Source: Aquabacterium sp. OR-4
GTDB taxonomy: Bacteria > Pseudomonadota > Gammaproteobacteria > Burkholderiales > Burkholderiaceae_C
NCBI RefSeq assembly: GCF_025290835.2
Contig: NZ_JAOCQD020000001.1
Coordinates: 1,178,001-1,242,000 of the forward strand
DNA: 64,000 nucleotides
Reading direction: 5' to 3'
This document shows positions 17,014 through 25,532 of the stretch, piece by piece (positions within the stretch are counted from its first letter, which is position 1; each line of letters opens with the position of its first letter). The notes beneath the pieces were generated by a model that searched no databases, had not been told where the DNA came from, and saw only the letters and a program-made list of their open reading frames with translations. The position numbers and the translations under genes were made by a program.

Positions 17014-18150
17014 TCAAGCGCTCATCAGCTCCCGCGCCGAAATCGTGTACTTGAAATCGTCCGGTGCCAGCGCATCCACGCGCTCGCCGGCGATCTCGGC
17101 TTGCGGGTACATCAGGAAACCCAGGCGCGGGCCGGTGCTGCCGGGCAGGGCCACGTCGTGGGCCATGTTGTAGGCCAGCCAGTTGCCTTCCCAGCCACCG
17201 AACAAGGCCTTGCGCACCGGTGTCACCAGCGGGTGGTTCACGTCCTTGATCCACTCGGGTGACTCCTGGCGCATCACCTTGCCCACATCGGCCGGGTCCA
17301 TCGCCACCCAGCCGAAGTCCTTCAAGAACACCTCAGCGCGGCAGTGCTGCGCGCCCTTCAGATTGGCCGGGTTGCCGCCCAGCTCGCGGTAGCCAAAGGC
17401 CGAGGGCACCAGGCGGATGCCGTAGACATCGCGCGCCGGCACGCCGGCCGCGCGGCACAGGCCCACGAACAGCGCATTGATGTCGCCGCACTTGCCGCCG
17501 AAGTTCTGCGTCTCGAGCATGGCCTTGATGTCGCCGGTGCCGCAGCCGCGCACCTTGGGCTCGCGGTGGGTGTTGCCCACCACCCAGTCGTAGATTTTCT
17601 GCACCTTCTCGCGGTCGGTTCCGGCGCCGCGCACGATGCCTTGCGCCGTGCTGCGCACGATGCCGTCGGTGGGCATCAGCTCGGTGGCACGGGTCCAGGC
17701 GCGCAGCGTGTCGGCATCCTCGCGGGCCACGGTCTTGCGGCTGAAGTCGGTGCTGCGGTTCTGGCTCTGGATGCGGCTGGCCACCTGCAGCACGGGCGTC
17801 GGGCCGCCGGCGGCAAACTCGGCCAGCAGCATGCGCGCGCCGTACTGGCTGTCGGACACCACTTTCATCGATTGCGCATTGCCGGTGTAGCTGCTGTCGA
17901 GCGATCGCTGGTAGGGCGTGTCCACCGAGGGCAGCGGCACCCACACCTTGGCGGCGCGGCCCTGCACGCCCTTCAGCTCGATCTGGGTGCTGAGCTCGAA
18001 GCTGCGCCAGGTGCCCGGCACGGGTTCGAAGCGCCGGCTGGCGGCCGGGGCGGCCGTGGTCTGCGCGGCGGCGGGTTGAAGAACAGACAGCCCGGGCAGG
18101 GCCAGGCTGCCGGCTGCGGCCAGCAGCGAGCGGCGGTGAAAAGTGGTCAT
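17014..18150 (-). CDS. Exported transglutaminase-like cysteine protein
   Basis: A 378-aa protein with a twin-arginine-like signal, HRRSLLAAAGSLALPGLSVL, ending around AAAQ. A transglutaminase core domain follows. The candidate triad is Cys221 in GGKCGDINALF, His269 in QHCRAEVF and Asp285 in MDPAD; GVPARDVYGIRLVP is also typical of the family. Members act as amidases or proteases on peptides; the substrate here is unknown. The gene lies 88 bases downstream of a TlpA-like gene on the same strand and may be cotranscribed. The start follows the signal peptide and avoids a longer frame running into the neighbour. Confidence 0.88.
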   Translation of the reverse strand: MTTFHRRSLLAAAGSLALPGLSVLQPAAAQTTAAPAASRRFEPVPGTWRSFELSTQIELKGVQGRAAKVWVPLPSVDTPYQRSLDSSYTGNAQSMKVVSDSQYGARMLLAEFAAGGPTPVLQVASRIQSQNRSTDFSRKTVAREDADTLRAWTRATELMPTDGIVRSTAQGIVRGAGTDREKVQKIYDWVVGNTHREPKVRGCGTGDIKAMLETQNFGGKCGDINALFVGLCRAAGVPARDVYGIRLVPSAFGYRELGGNPANLKGAQHCRAEVFLKDFGWVAMDPADVGKVMRQESPEWIKDVNHPLVTPVRKALFGGWEGNWLAYNMAHDVALPGSTGPRLGFLMYPQAEIAGERVDALAPDDFKYTISARELMSA

Positions 18151-18238
18151 GATGATCCTGGGGCGCACCAAGGGCGCAAAAAACACGGGAAGCGCCGATT
18201 GTCCCGCCAAGCGGGCCCGGCCCAGGCCGGTGCGCGGT

Positions 18239-18826
18239 TCAGGCGGCGGCCAGCAGTTGCGCCAGCAGCGCGCGCGCGGCCGGGCCGGCCCAGTCGAGCT
18301 CGCCCAGCACCTGGCCCAGCGGCCGGCCGCTGCGGCTGACCAGCACCGTGGTCGGAAACAGCCGCGGCGTCCAGGCCGCCGAGGCCGCGCCATCGGCGTC
18401 CAGCGCCACCGGCAGCGACAGGTCGATGGCCTCGGTGAAGCGGCGGATGGCCAGCGCCGACTCGCGGTGGTTGATGCACAGCACGCGCAGGCCATCCGCG
18501 GCGTGGCGCAGCGCCATCAGCTCCAGCGCCGGCATCTCGGCGCGGCAGGGGCCGCACCAGCTGGCCCAGAAGTTCAGCACCAGCGGATGGCCGCGCTGCC
18601 CGGCCAGGCGCCAGCGGCCACCGTCGAGCAGCGGCAGGTCGAGCGGCGGCACGGGCTTGCGCCCGGGCCAGGGGCGCCACTCGTGGCCCGGTGGCTCGGC
18701 GGCGCGGGCCAGGCCGGCCACGCCGCACAGCGCGGCGCCGGCGCTGGCCAGCAGCAGGCGGCGTTGCGGGCTGGCGGATTGACCGCTGCCGTGTCGGGTG
18801 GGCGAGGGCCGGGCGGATGGGCGCAT
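18239..18826 (-). CDS. TlpA-like exported thioredoxin-fold protein
   Basis: Predicted periplasmic thiol-disulfide protein of 195 aa. A signal peptide (RRLLLASAGAALCGVAGLARA) ends near residue 43. The thioredoxin fold holds the redox motif WCGPC at residues 90-94 and the cis-Pro region RLFPTTVLV. Such proteins keep cytochrome c or other secreted cysteines reduced. A -10-like GACAAT sits exactly six bases before the ATG, suggesting a leaderless transcript, and it is divergent from selD. Confidence 0.88.
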   Translation of the reverse strand: MRPSARPSPTRHGSGQSASPQRRLLLASAGAALCGVAGLARAAEPPGHEWRPWPGRKPVPPLDLPLLDGGRWRLAGQRGHPLVLNFWASWCGPCRAEMPALELMALRHAADGLRVLCINHRESALAIRRFTEAIDLSLPVALDADGAASAAWTPRLFPTTVLVSRSGRPLGQVLGELDWAGPAARALLAQLLAAA

Positions 18827-18832
18827 GGCCCG

Positions 18833-18838
18833 ATTGTC
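18833..18838 (-). promoter_or_regulatory. Candidate -10 hexamer (GACAAT) for a leaderless tlpA-like mRNA
   Basis: On the minus strand GACAAT is followed by six bases (CGGGCC) and then the ATG at 18826, the spacing expected if transcription begins at the start codon. No Shine-Dalgarno or clear -35 is visible. Confidence 0.35.
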
Positions 18839-18947
18839 AGCGGCCCCGGGCCTGGCGGCGGCGGCTGTCGGCGCCCGTCAGCGGCGGCTATGCTGCGCGC
18901 CTGCGGCCCGCCGGCCGCGATGCCTGCCCCTTTTCTTGCGCCACGCC

Positions 18948-20048
18948 ATGTCCCACGCTGCCCCTGCCTCCGCGACCCCGCCCACGCCGGCCACCGAGCC
19001 GCGCCTGACCTCGCTCTCGCACGGTGGTGGCTGCGGCTGCAAGATCGCGCCGGGCGTGCTGGCGGAGATCCTGCGCGGCCAGAGCACCTTGCCGGTGCCG
19101 CCCGAGCTGCTGGTGGGCATCGAGACCAGCGACGACGCGGCGGTCTACCGGCTCAACGACCAGCAGGCGCTGATCGCCACCACCGACTTCTTCATGCCCA
19201 TCGTGGACGATGCCTACGACTTCGGCCGCATCGCCGCCACCAATGCGATCAGCGATGTCTACGCCATGGGCGGCACGCCGATCATGGCGCTGGCCCTGGT
19301 GGGCATGCCGATCAACGTTTTGAGCACCGGCACCATCGGCCGCATCCTCGAAGGCGGCGCGGCGGCGTGCAGGGCGGCGGGCATCCCGATTGCCGGCGGC
19401 CACACCATCGACAGCGTGGAGCCCATCTACGGCCTGGTGGCGCTGGGCCTGGTGCACCCGGATCGCATCAAGCGCAATGCCGATGCGCAGCCGGGCGATG
19501 TGCTGGTGCTGGGCAAGCCGCTGGGCGTGGGCGTGCTGTCGGCGGCCTTGAAGAAGAACCTGCTCGACGCTGCCAGCTACGCGCAGATGATCGCCACCAC
19601 GACCCAGCTGAACACGCCCGGCCCCGAGTTGGCGGCGCTGGACGGCGTGCATGCGCTGACCGACGTGACCGGCTTCGCGCTGGCCGGCCATGCGCTGGAG
19701 CTGGCGCGCGGCGCGCGCTTTGCCGGTTGCCAGGTGCAGATCGACTGGGCGCGCGTGCCGCTGCTGCCGGGCGTGCGCGCACTGGCGCAGCAGGGCTGCG
19801 TCACCGGCGCCTCGGGCCGCAACTGGGCCGGCTATGGCGCCGAGGTGGCGTTGCCGGCCGGCTTTGCGCCCGAAGACCAGGCGCTGCTGAGCGATCCGCA
19901 GACCAGCGGCGGCCTGCTCGTCTCGTGCGCGCCGGCGGCGCTGGCGGCGGTGCTGGCGGTGTTTGCGCGCCACGGCTTTGCCGAAGCCGCCGTGGTGGGC
20001 GAGGTGGTCCCGGCCGAGCCGGGTGGCCCGCGCCTGCGGGTGCGCTGA
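18948..20048 (+). CDS. selD: Selenide, water dikinase (selenophosphate synthetase)
   Basis: Makes selenophosphate from selenide and ATP for selenocysteine or selenouridine. The 366-aa protein carries the N-terminal glycine-rich active-site loop HGGGCGCKIAP, with ordinary Cys rather than selenocysteine at the catalytic position and the essential Lys. DDAAVYRL and TTDFFMPIVDD are the metal/ATP Asp motifs, followed by GGHTIDS and the C-terminal SDPQTSGGLL. The start at 18948 directly precedes the conserved part. No selA, selB, selC or mnmH is in the window, so the downstream use is unknown. Confidence 0.95.
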   Translation: MSHAAPASATPPTPATEPRLTSLSHGGGCGCKIAPGVLAEILRGQSTLPVPPELLVGIETSDDAAVYRLNDQQALIATTDFFMPIVDDAYDFGRIAATNAISDVYAMGGTPIMALALVGMPINVLSTGTIGRILEGGAAACRAAGIPIAGGHTIDSVEPIYGLVALGLVHPDRIKRNADAQPGDVLVLGKPLGVGVLSAALKKNLLDAASYAQMIATTTQLNTPGPELAALDGVHALTDVTGFALAGHALELARGARFAGCQVQIDWARVPLLPGVRALAQQGCVTGASGRNWAGYGAEVALPAGFAPEDQALLSDPQTSGGLLVSCAPAALAAVLAVFARHGFAEAAVVGEVVPAEPGGPRLRVR

Positions 20049-20073
20049 AGCGCGCGCTGGCCGGGCGCGCGGC

Positions 20074-20397
20074 TCAGCGCGCCGGCACCAGGCGCACCAC
20101 GGTGTACTGGCCGTTGCGCTTTTCCACGTCGAAACGCACCTTGCTGCCTTCGCTCAGGCCCTCCAGCAGCTTGGGGTCGGCCACGCGAAAGCTCATGGTC
20201 ATGGCCGGCATGTCGAGGTTCTTGATCTCGCCGTGCTTGAGTGTCACCTTGGCCTGGGCCAGGTCGATCTTGCGCACCTCGCCCTCGGTGGCCTGGGCCC
20301 GGGCCGGGCCGGCCGACAGCATGGCGGCCAGCGCCAGGCCCAGGGCGGCATGGCGGGTGAGCGGCAGGGCAGGGCGGCGGCGGGGCTGAGCGGTCAA
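20074..20397 (-). CDS. Periplasmic copper-binding protein, CusF-like
   Basis: Small exported protein of 107 aa. A signal peptide (ALGLALAAMLSAGPARAQ) is followed by a CusF-type beta-barrel with VTLKHGEIKNLDMPAMTMSF, where the His and Met residues are the Cu(I)/Ag(I) ligands of the family. The start is a TTG at 20397 supported by GGAGAA at a proper distance; the only in-frame ATG would fall inside the signal peptide. No Cus pump genes are adjacent, so it may be a stand-alone metallochaperone. Confidence 0.87.
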   Translation of the reverse strand: MTAQPRRRPALPLTRHAALGLALAAMLSAGPARAQATEGEVRKIDLAQAKVTLKHGEIKNLDMPAMTMSFRVADPKLLEGLSEGSKVRFDVEKRNGQYTVVRLVPAR

Positions 20398-20505
20398 GCG
20401 GGTTCTCCAGAGTGGGTGCGGGCGGGGCCGCCGGCCCCGCGCAACAGCGGTGGCAGGGTGGCGGGCCAGGCCCGGCGTACGAGCCTGCCGGGCGGGCAGA
20501 GTTCC

Positions 20506-20511
20506 TACAAT
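20506..20511 (+). promoter_or_regulatory. Candidate argB -10 box (TACAAT)
   Basis: TACAAT lies 69 bases before the argB ATG, giving a predicted leader of about 60 nt. No convincing -35 is seen at 16-18 bases upstream. Confidence 0.35.
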
Positions 20512-20579
20512 GCCGCAGTTTGCTGCATTGCATCAACCGTCGCACCCCCAAAGCGCACGCGCGCCGCTGAAAGACCGCC

Positions 20580-21488
20580 ATGACCGCTCCCGCTGCCGAC
20601 CACGACCTGAGCCACATCGCCCCGCGTGACCAGGCCGAGATCCTGGCCCAGGCCCTGCCCTACATCCGCAAGTTCCACGGCAAGACCCTGGTCATCAAGT
20701 ACGGCGGCAACGCCATGACCGATCCTGCGCTGCAGCAGGACTTTGCCGAGGACATCGTGCTGCTCAAGCTGGTGGGCATGAACCCGGTGGTGGTGCACGG
20801 CGGCGGCCCGCAGATCGACTCGGCGCTGGCCAAGATCGGCAAGAAGGGCACCTTCATCCAGGGCATGCGCGTCACCGACGAAGAGACCATGGACGTGGTC
20901 GAGTGGGTGCTGGGCGGCGAGGTGCAGCAAGACATCGTGGGCCTGATCAACGCCGCTGGCGGCAAGGCCGTGGGCCTGACCGGCCGCGACGGCGGCATGA
21001 TCCGCGCCAAGAAGCTCAGGATGCTGGACAAGGACGACCCCAGCAAGGAGCACGACATCGGCCAGGTCGGCGAGATCGACTCCATCGATCCCAGCGTGGT
21101 CAAGGCGCTGCAGGACGACGCCTTCATCCCGGTGGTCAGCCCGATCGGCTTTGGCGAGCGCAACGAGAGCTACAACATCAATGCCGACGTGGTGGCCGCC
21201 AAGCTGGCCACCGTGCTGCAGGCCGAGAAGCTGCTGATGCTGACCAACATCCGCGGCGTGCTCAACAAGGCCGGCGAGCTGATCACCGAGCTGACGCCGC
21301 GCCGCATCGACGAGCTGGTGGAAGACGGCACCATCTCGGGCGGCATGCTGCCCAAGCTGGCCGGCGCCATCGACGCGGCCAAGAGCGGCGTCAACGCGGT
21401 GCACATCATCGATGGCCGCGTGCCGCATGCGCTGCTGCTGGAGATCCTGTCCGACCAGGCCTTCGGCACCATGATCAAGAGCTACTGA
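20580..21488 (+). CDS. argB: Acetylglutamate kinase
   Basis: Second step of arginine synthesis: phosphorylates N-acetyl-L-glutamate. The 302-aa protein has the amino-acid-kinase signature VIKYGGNAM, the substrate loop [33 protein letters not shown] and the C-terminal GGMLPKL. The N-terminal helix [11 protein letters not shown] fits arginine-sensitive hexameric ArgB, so feedback inhibition is likely. A strong terminator follows 18 bases after the stop. The pyrimidine nucleotidase and slmA downstream are frequent argB neighbours in this order, here separated by a porin on the other strand. Confidence 0.97.
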   Translation: MTAPAADHDLSHIAPRDQAEILAQALPYIRKFHGKTLVIKYGGNAMTDPALQQDFAEDIVLLKLVGMNPVVVHGGGPQIDSALAKIGKKGTFIQGMRVTDEETMDVVEWVLGGEVQQDIVGLINAAGGKAVGLTGRDGGMIRAKKLRMLDKDDPSKEHDIGQVGEIDSIDPSVVKALQDDAFIPVVSPIGFGERNESYNINADVVAAKLATVLQAEKLLMLTNIRGVLNKAGELITELTPRRIDELVEDGTISGGMLPKLAGAIDAAKSGVNAVHIIDGRVPHALLLEILSDQAFGTMIKSY

Positions 21489-21506
21489 GCGCCGACGCGC
21501 CACGAC

Positions 21507-21536
21507 AAAAAGGGCCGCACACCGTGCGGCCCTTTT
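21507..21536 (+). terminator. Bidirectional rho-independent terminator between argB and porin
   Basis: A perfect nine-base-pair stem GGGCCGCAC/GTGCGGCCC with loop ACC is flanked by AAAAA on the left and TTTT on the right. It serves argB on the plus strand and the convergent porin gene, whose stop is 17 bases away, on the minus strand. Confidence 0.93.
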
Positions 21537-21553
21537 GCTGCGGGGTCAGTGCA

Positions 21554-22714
21554 TCAGAAGAACAGGATGCCGCCCAGCGCCGCGCCGCTCATCCTGGCGG
21601 TATCTCCGGCGGCGCTGGCCGAACTGGTGCGGCTGAGCTCGCCCACCAGGGTCACGCTCTTGGTCAGGCTGTAGTAGGCGCCCAGCGTGGTGTTGGCGTT
21701 CTTCTTCAGGTCGGTGCCGGTGCCGCCGTCCAGGCGCGTCTCGCCCACGCTCAGGCCGAGCTTGAGCTTGTCCAGCGTCATCGTGCCCTGCAGCACCCAG
21801 TTGGTCTGCTTCTGGTCACCGTTGTCGCCATCGGCCAGCACGCCCAGGCCCTTGCCCTTTTGCAGGTTGGCCAGCAGGCCGAAGCTGCCGAAGGCCGCCG
21901 AGCCGCCGAGTTCCACGCCCGACATCGTGAAGCCGGGCTGGGTGGCATTGCCCTTGAACGGCTGCGACTTGGCCGCCAGCCACAGCTTGGTGCTGCCGGT
22001 GGCGTAGGCGGCCAGGCCTTGCACCTGCGGTGAGCGGCCGGCCGTGGCGTTGGCGTTGGCGAAGGCGTTGACCGGGCTCATCACCGCGGCGCTCAGGCTC
22101 AGCCCGCCCATCGCCGGCAGCGCGTAGGCGATCTGGCCGTAGTGGCCCAGGTAGCTGTAGCCGGCGCCGATGTGGCCCAGCGACACGCGGTTGCCCTGCG
22201 TGGCCTGCACCGGTGCGCCCACGCCCAGCAGCGTCATGTCGGACAGGATGGCATTGGCACCGAACAGGCCGTAGTCGCGGCCCAGCTTCACGGTGCCGGC
22301 GCTGGCCGAGCCGATGGTGAAGAAGCCCTGGCGAACGTCCACGTTGTTGTTGTTGCCGATGCTGTCGGACGAGGACACGGCCGCACCGATCATCAGCGTG
22401 GCGCCGATGTCCAGGCCGTCCTGCTTGCCCTTCACCGAGGTGATCAGCGCGTTGGGCAGCAGGCCGTTGCCGACGTTGGTGGCGCCGCTCTTGCCGCCGC
22501 AGCCCAGGCCCTCGGCGCCCAGCGTCAGGCCGCTGACGGCCTGGCTGCCGCTGCACGACACACTGGTGTAGTAGGCGTTGACGATGCCGCCGACCGAGAC
22601 GGTCCAGTCGCCGGCCTTGAACTCGGCGGCCTGAACGTTGCCGGCCGTGGCCAGCAGCAGCGGCAGGGCGGCCATGCGCAGGGCGGGCAGGGTGCGTGCG
22701 AGGGGGGTGGACAT
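21554..22714 (-). CDS. Outer-membrane porin, Gram-negative porin-like barrel
   Basis: Predicted 386-aa outer-membrane beta-barrel with a cleavable signal (PALRMAALPLLLATAGNVQA) and a mature start AEFKAGDWTVSVGGIVNAYY. Alternating strands follow, including VRQGFFTIGSASAGTVKLGRDYGLFGAN, where the LGRDYG segment is typical of betaproteobacterial porins. It ends in Phe (GGILFF), the BAM recognition signature. AGGAGA lies at a correct distance before the ATG at 22714. Solute specificity is not evident. Confidence 0.85.
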   Translation of the reverse strand: MSTPLARTLPALRMAALPLLLATAGNVQAAEFKAGDWTVSVGGIVNAYYTSVSCSGSQAVSGLTLGAEGLGCGGKSGATNVGNGLLPNALITSVKGKQDGLDIGATLMIGAAVSSSDSIGNNNNVDVRQGFFTIGSASAGTVKLGRDYGLFGANAILSDMTLLGVGAPVQATQGNRVSLGHIGAGYSYLGHYGQIAYALPAMGGLSLSAAVMSPVNAFANANATAGRSPQVQGLAAYATGSTKLWLAAKSQPFKGNATQPGFTMSGVELGGSAAFGSFGLLANLQKGKGLGVLADGDNGDQKQTNWVLQGTMTLDKLKLGLSVGETRLDGGTGTDLKKNANTTLGAYYSLTKSVTLVGELSRTSSASAAGDTARMSGAALGGILFF

Positions 22715-23253
22715 GGTGGAGTCTCCTGTTTCTGGGTTGTGGTGAAGGGCCCGATGCCGGTGTCGGCCTGCACGGCCTGAAGCCGGTCGGGCGGGGCTGC
22801 CCATCGCAAGCCACATGCCATCGGCCCATCTGCTCCAGCCGTGGCACGGCCTGCCGTGGCGGCCTGCCACGCCTGGCGCAATGCGCTGCGCCCGGGCGGC
22901 GCAGGGGCCGATCAAGGGGCTCGCTTGCCAGGTGGCCGCGGCCGGGGCCGGTTCATGCTGGCGCAGGGTTTGCGCGCGGCGCTGTGGCGCCGCGGTGCGT
23001 GCCAGCGGCAGCGCCACGTTGCGTCGTGCTGGCGCGCCTGGGCACGCCTGTGCGCCAGCGCTGCGGCGTGGCGGCACAGTGCGCCGGGTTCACCCGCGTA
23101 CGCGGCGTGCCATCACGGGCCCGCGTTGCGGCGGGCTGCGCGCATGGCCTGCGCCGGGCTGCCCACATTGCCTGTGGCAAGTGGCCCGAAGGCGCTGGCT
23201 ACACTGGCCGCCGCTGTCCCATTCAGGTGCCCGCCGGCACCCATCCGCGCCCC
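22715..23253. other. 539-base intergenic region rich in dyads
   Basis: No convincing gene lies between the divergent porin and pyrimidine nucleotidase genes. The stretch contains several perfect short palindromes, for example CGCGGCGC/GCGCCGCG with loop TGTG at 22975-22994 and CACGGC/GCCGTG near 22845. A possible -10 box TACACT at 23200-23205 lies about 50 bases before the nucleotidase start. The porin promoter must be here but no good match was recognised. Confidence 0.5.
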
Positions 23254-23964
23254 ATGAAGCCTGCCGACCGCGTCTGGCTGTTCGATCTCGACAACACCCT
23301 GCACGACGCCGGAGCCTGGGTCTTTCCGGCGCTGCACGCGAGCATGGGCGACTTCACCGCGCGCACGCTCGCGCTCGATGCGCAGGCGGCGCAGGACCTC
23401 AACCACCACTACTGGCACCACTACGGCGCCACGCTGCTGGGCCTGATCCGCCACCATGGCGTGAAGCCCATGCACTTTCTGCACGACACGCACCGCCTGC
23501 CTGGGCTGGAGCAGCGCCTGGACGGCCACCGCCACGACTTTGCCGCGCTGGCCCGGCTGCGCGGGCGCAAGTTCATCCTCACCAATGCGCCGCGGCACTA
23601 TGCGTTGCGGGTGCTGGGTGCGCTGGGCATCACCCACTTGTTCGATGGCGTGATCGGCATCGACCAGATGCAGGTGTTCGGCCAGCTGCGGCCCAAGCCC
23701 GATGCCCGCATGCTGCGCACGCTGGCCGTGCGCCTGCGCGTGCCGCCGCAGCGCTGCGTGCTGGTGGAAGACACGCTCGAGCACCTCAAGTCGGCCCGCC
23801 GCGTGGGCATGGGCACGGTGTGGATGCAGCGCTTCGTGCGCCGCGGCGTCACGCTGGGCCCGCGCGTGGCGCGGCTGTCGATGCGGCCGGCCTATGTGCA
23901 GCGGGTGGTGCGTGGCCTGCGCCCGTTGCTGCGCGGTGGCATGGCGGCCGCTGATGCGGGTTGA
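23254..23964 (+). CDS. Pyrimidine 5'-nucleotidase-like HAD hydrolase
   Basis: A 236-aa HAD protein beginning VWLFDLDNTLHDAG (motif I). Motif II is ILTNAPRHY, the motif III lysine is in LRPKPDARML, and motif IV is LVEDTLEHLKSARRVGMG. The helical cap with HHYWHHYGATLLGL and GVKPMHFLHDTH matches the SDT1/PynA-type pyrimidine nucleotidase family of Burkholderiales. In these genomes it typically sits between argB and slmA, as here. Probable role: dephosphorylation of UMP/CMP or detoxification of pyrimidine analogues. Confidence 0.9.
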   Translation: MKPADRVWLFDLDNTLHDAGAWVFPALHASMGDFTARTLALDAQAAQDLNHHYWHHYGATLLGLIRHHGVKPMHFLHDTHRLPGLEQRLDGHRHDFAALARLRGRKFILTNAPRHYALRVLGALGITHLFDGVIGIDQMQVFGQLRPKPDARMLRTLAVRLRVPPQRCVLVEDTLEHLKSARRVGMGTVWMQRFVRRGVTLGPRVARLSMRPAYVQRVVRGLRPLLRGGMAAADAG

Positions 23965-24069
23965 CCAGGGCGCCCGTGCTCGGTGTTTTCCTGCTCCCGG
24001 GCAGCGCCCGGCGCTGTGCCAGAATGCTTCGATACCCCCCGCTGCCGACCCCGCCGTCCCCCTGCCGTG

Positions 24070-24780
24070 ATGCCTGATCCCGACGCGCCATCCGGCAGCG
24101 CAGCCGCGTTGCTCGCCCCCTTGGTGGGCGTGGGCGGCCTGGCCGGTGTGGGTGCCGATGGCGCCGCCGCTTCGGCCACGCCACCGGCCACCGCACGCAA
24201 GCGGCCACGCCCCGGTGAGCGCCGGGTGCAGATCCTGCAAACCCTGGCCGCCATGCTCGAGCAGCCCGGCGCCGAGCGCATCACCACCGCGGCACTGGCC
24301 GCCCGGCTCGAGGTCAGCGAGGCCGCGCTGTACCGGCACTTCGCCAGCAAGGCGCAGATGTTCGAGGGCCTGATCGAGTTCATCGAAACCAGCGTGTTCA
24401 CGCTGGTCAACCAGATCACCGAGCGCGAACCGCGTGGCGACGCCCAGGCCCGCCGCGTGGTCACCGTGCTGCTGCAGTTCGGCGAGAAGAACCCCGGCAT
24501 GGTGCGCGTGATGGTCGGCGACGCGCTGGTGTTCGAGCACGAGCGCCTGACCACACGCATGAACCAGTTTTTTGACCGCGTGGAATCGCAGCTGCGCCAG
24601 AGCCTGCGCGCCGCGGCCGATGCCGCCGGCTCCGCCACGCCCACGGTCGACGCCCAGGTGGCCGCCTCGGGCCTGGCCGCACTGCTGGTCGGCCGGCTGC
24701 AGCGCTATGCCCGCTCGGGCTTCCGGCGCAGCCCCACCGAGCACCTCGAGCCGCTGCTGGCGCGCCTGACCGCGCTCTGA
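24070..24780 (+). CDS. slmA: Nucleoid occlusion factor SlmA, TetR family
   Basis: DNA-binding inhibitor of FtsZ assembly over the nucleoid. The 236-aa protein has a disordered Ala/Gly-rich N-terminal extension of about 48 residues, longer than in E. coli, then a TetR helix-turn-helix with ITTAALAARLEVSEAALYRHFASKAQMFEGL. The dimer domain includes LLQFGEKNPGMVRVMVGDALVFEHERL, highly typical of SlmA. It follows the nucleotidase by 105 bases. An alternative shorter start nearer KRPRPGERR is possible. Confidence 0.93.
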   Translation: MPDPDAPSGSAAALLAPLVGVGGLAGVGADGAAASATPPATARKRPRPGERRVQILQTLAAMLEQPGAERITTAALAARLEVSEAALYRHFASKAQMFEGLIEFIETSVFTLVNQITEREPRGDAQARRVVTVLLQFGEKNPGMVRVMVGDALVFEHERLTTRMNQFFDRVESQLRQSLRAAADAAGSATPTVDAQVAASGLAALLVGRLQRYARSGFRRSPTEHLEPLLARLTAL

Positions 24781-24866
24781 ATGCCCGCCCGCCTGCCGCA
24801 CGCCTGCCCCCCGGTGGGCTGCCCAGGCCTTGGCGGTGGCCCGGCGCGCTGGGGTCGGCCCTGCGC

Positions 24867-25532
24867 ATGACGGCCTGCCACACCCTGCCCGGTGGTGCCC
24901 GGCTGCAGCTGCTGGCGCACAAGGCGGCCTTCGATCCCGCGCTGGGCCTGCTGCTGGTGGCCGATGCGCACCTGGGCAAGGCGGTGTCGTTCCGGCGCCT
25001 GGGTGTGCCGGTGCCGGCCGGCACCACGCTGGCGGCGCTGGGCCGGCTGGATGCCATGCTGGCCGCCACCGGGGCGCGCGAGATCGTGTTTCTGGGCGAT
25101 CTGCTGCACTCGGTGCGGGCGCTGGCGCCAGGCACGCTGGCCGAGGTGCAGCGCTGGCGCGATCGGCATCCGGCCCTGGTGCTGACGCTGGTGCGCGGCA
25201 ACCACGATGCCCATGCCGGCGATCCGCCGCCCGGGCTGGGCGTGCAGTGCCACGACGGCCCGCTGCACCGCGGCCCCTGGGCGCTGGTGCACGAGCCGCA
25301 GGCCGTGGACGGCGCCTATGCGCTGGCCGGCCATGTGCACCCCGGCGTGGTGCTGGCCGGGCGGGCGCGCCAGAGCCTGCGCCTGCCCTGCTTCCACTTC
25401 GGGCGGCAGTGCGCGGTGCTGCCGGCCTTTGGCGAGTTCACCGGCCTGCATGTGCTGCCGCGCGGCCCGGGCGATGCGGTGTACGCCGTGGCCGAGGATC
25501 GCGTGATGGCGCTGGCTACACTGCCCGCATGA
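24867..25532 (+). CDS. pdeM: Calcineurin-like phosphoesterase, ligase-associated PdeM type
   Basis: A 221-aa metallophosphoesterase with the di-metal motifs DAHLGK, GDLLHS, GNHD and GHVHPG. These, the size and the FRRLGVPVPAGTT segment fit PdeM, the DNA-damage-associated endonuclease usually encoded beside an ATP-dependent DNA ligase and a helicase. Neither partner is in the window. Its stop overlaps the start of the DUF815 ATPase (ATGA), implying translational coupling. Confidence 0.87.
   Translation: MTACHTLPGGARLQLLAHKAAFDPALGLLLVADAHLGKAVSFRRLGVPVPAGTTLAALGRLDAMLAATGAREIVFLGDLLHSVRALAPGTLAEVQRWRDRHPALVLTLVRGNHDAHAGDPPPGLGVQCHDGPLHRGPWALVHEPQAVDGAYALAGHVHPGVVLAGRARQSLRLPCFHFGRQCAVLPAFGEFTGLHVLPRGPGDAVYAVAEDRVMALATLPA
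25517..25522 (+). promoter_or_regulatory. Candidate -10 hexamer (TACACT) for a leaderless DUF815 mRNA
   Basis: GCTACACTGCCCGCATG: TACACT ends six bases before the DUF815 ATG at 25529. The same 17-base context with one change occurs before hisI. The site lies in the last codons of pdeM, so codon-driven coincidence is possible. Confidence 0.3.
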
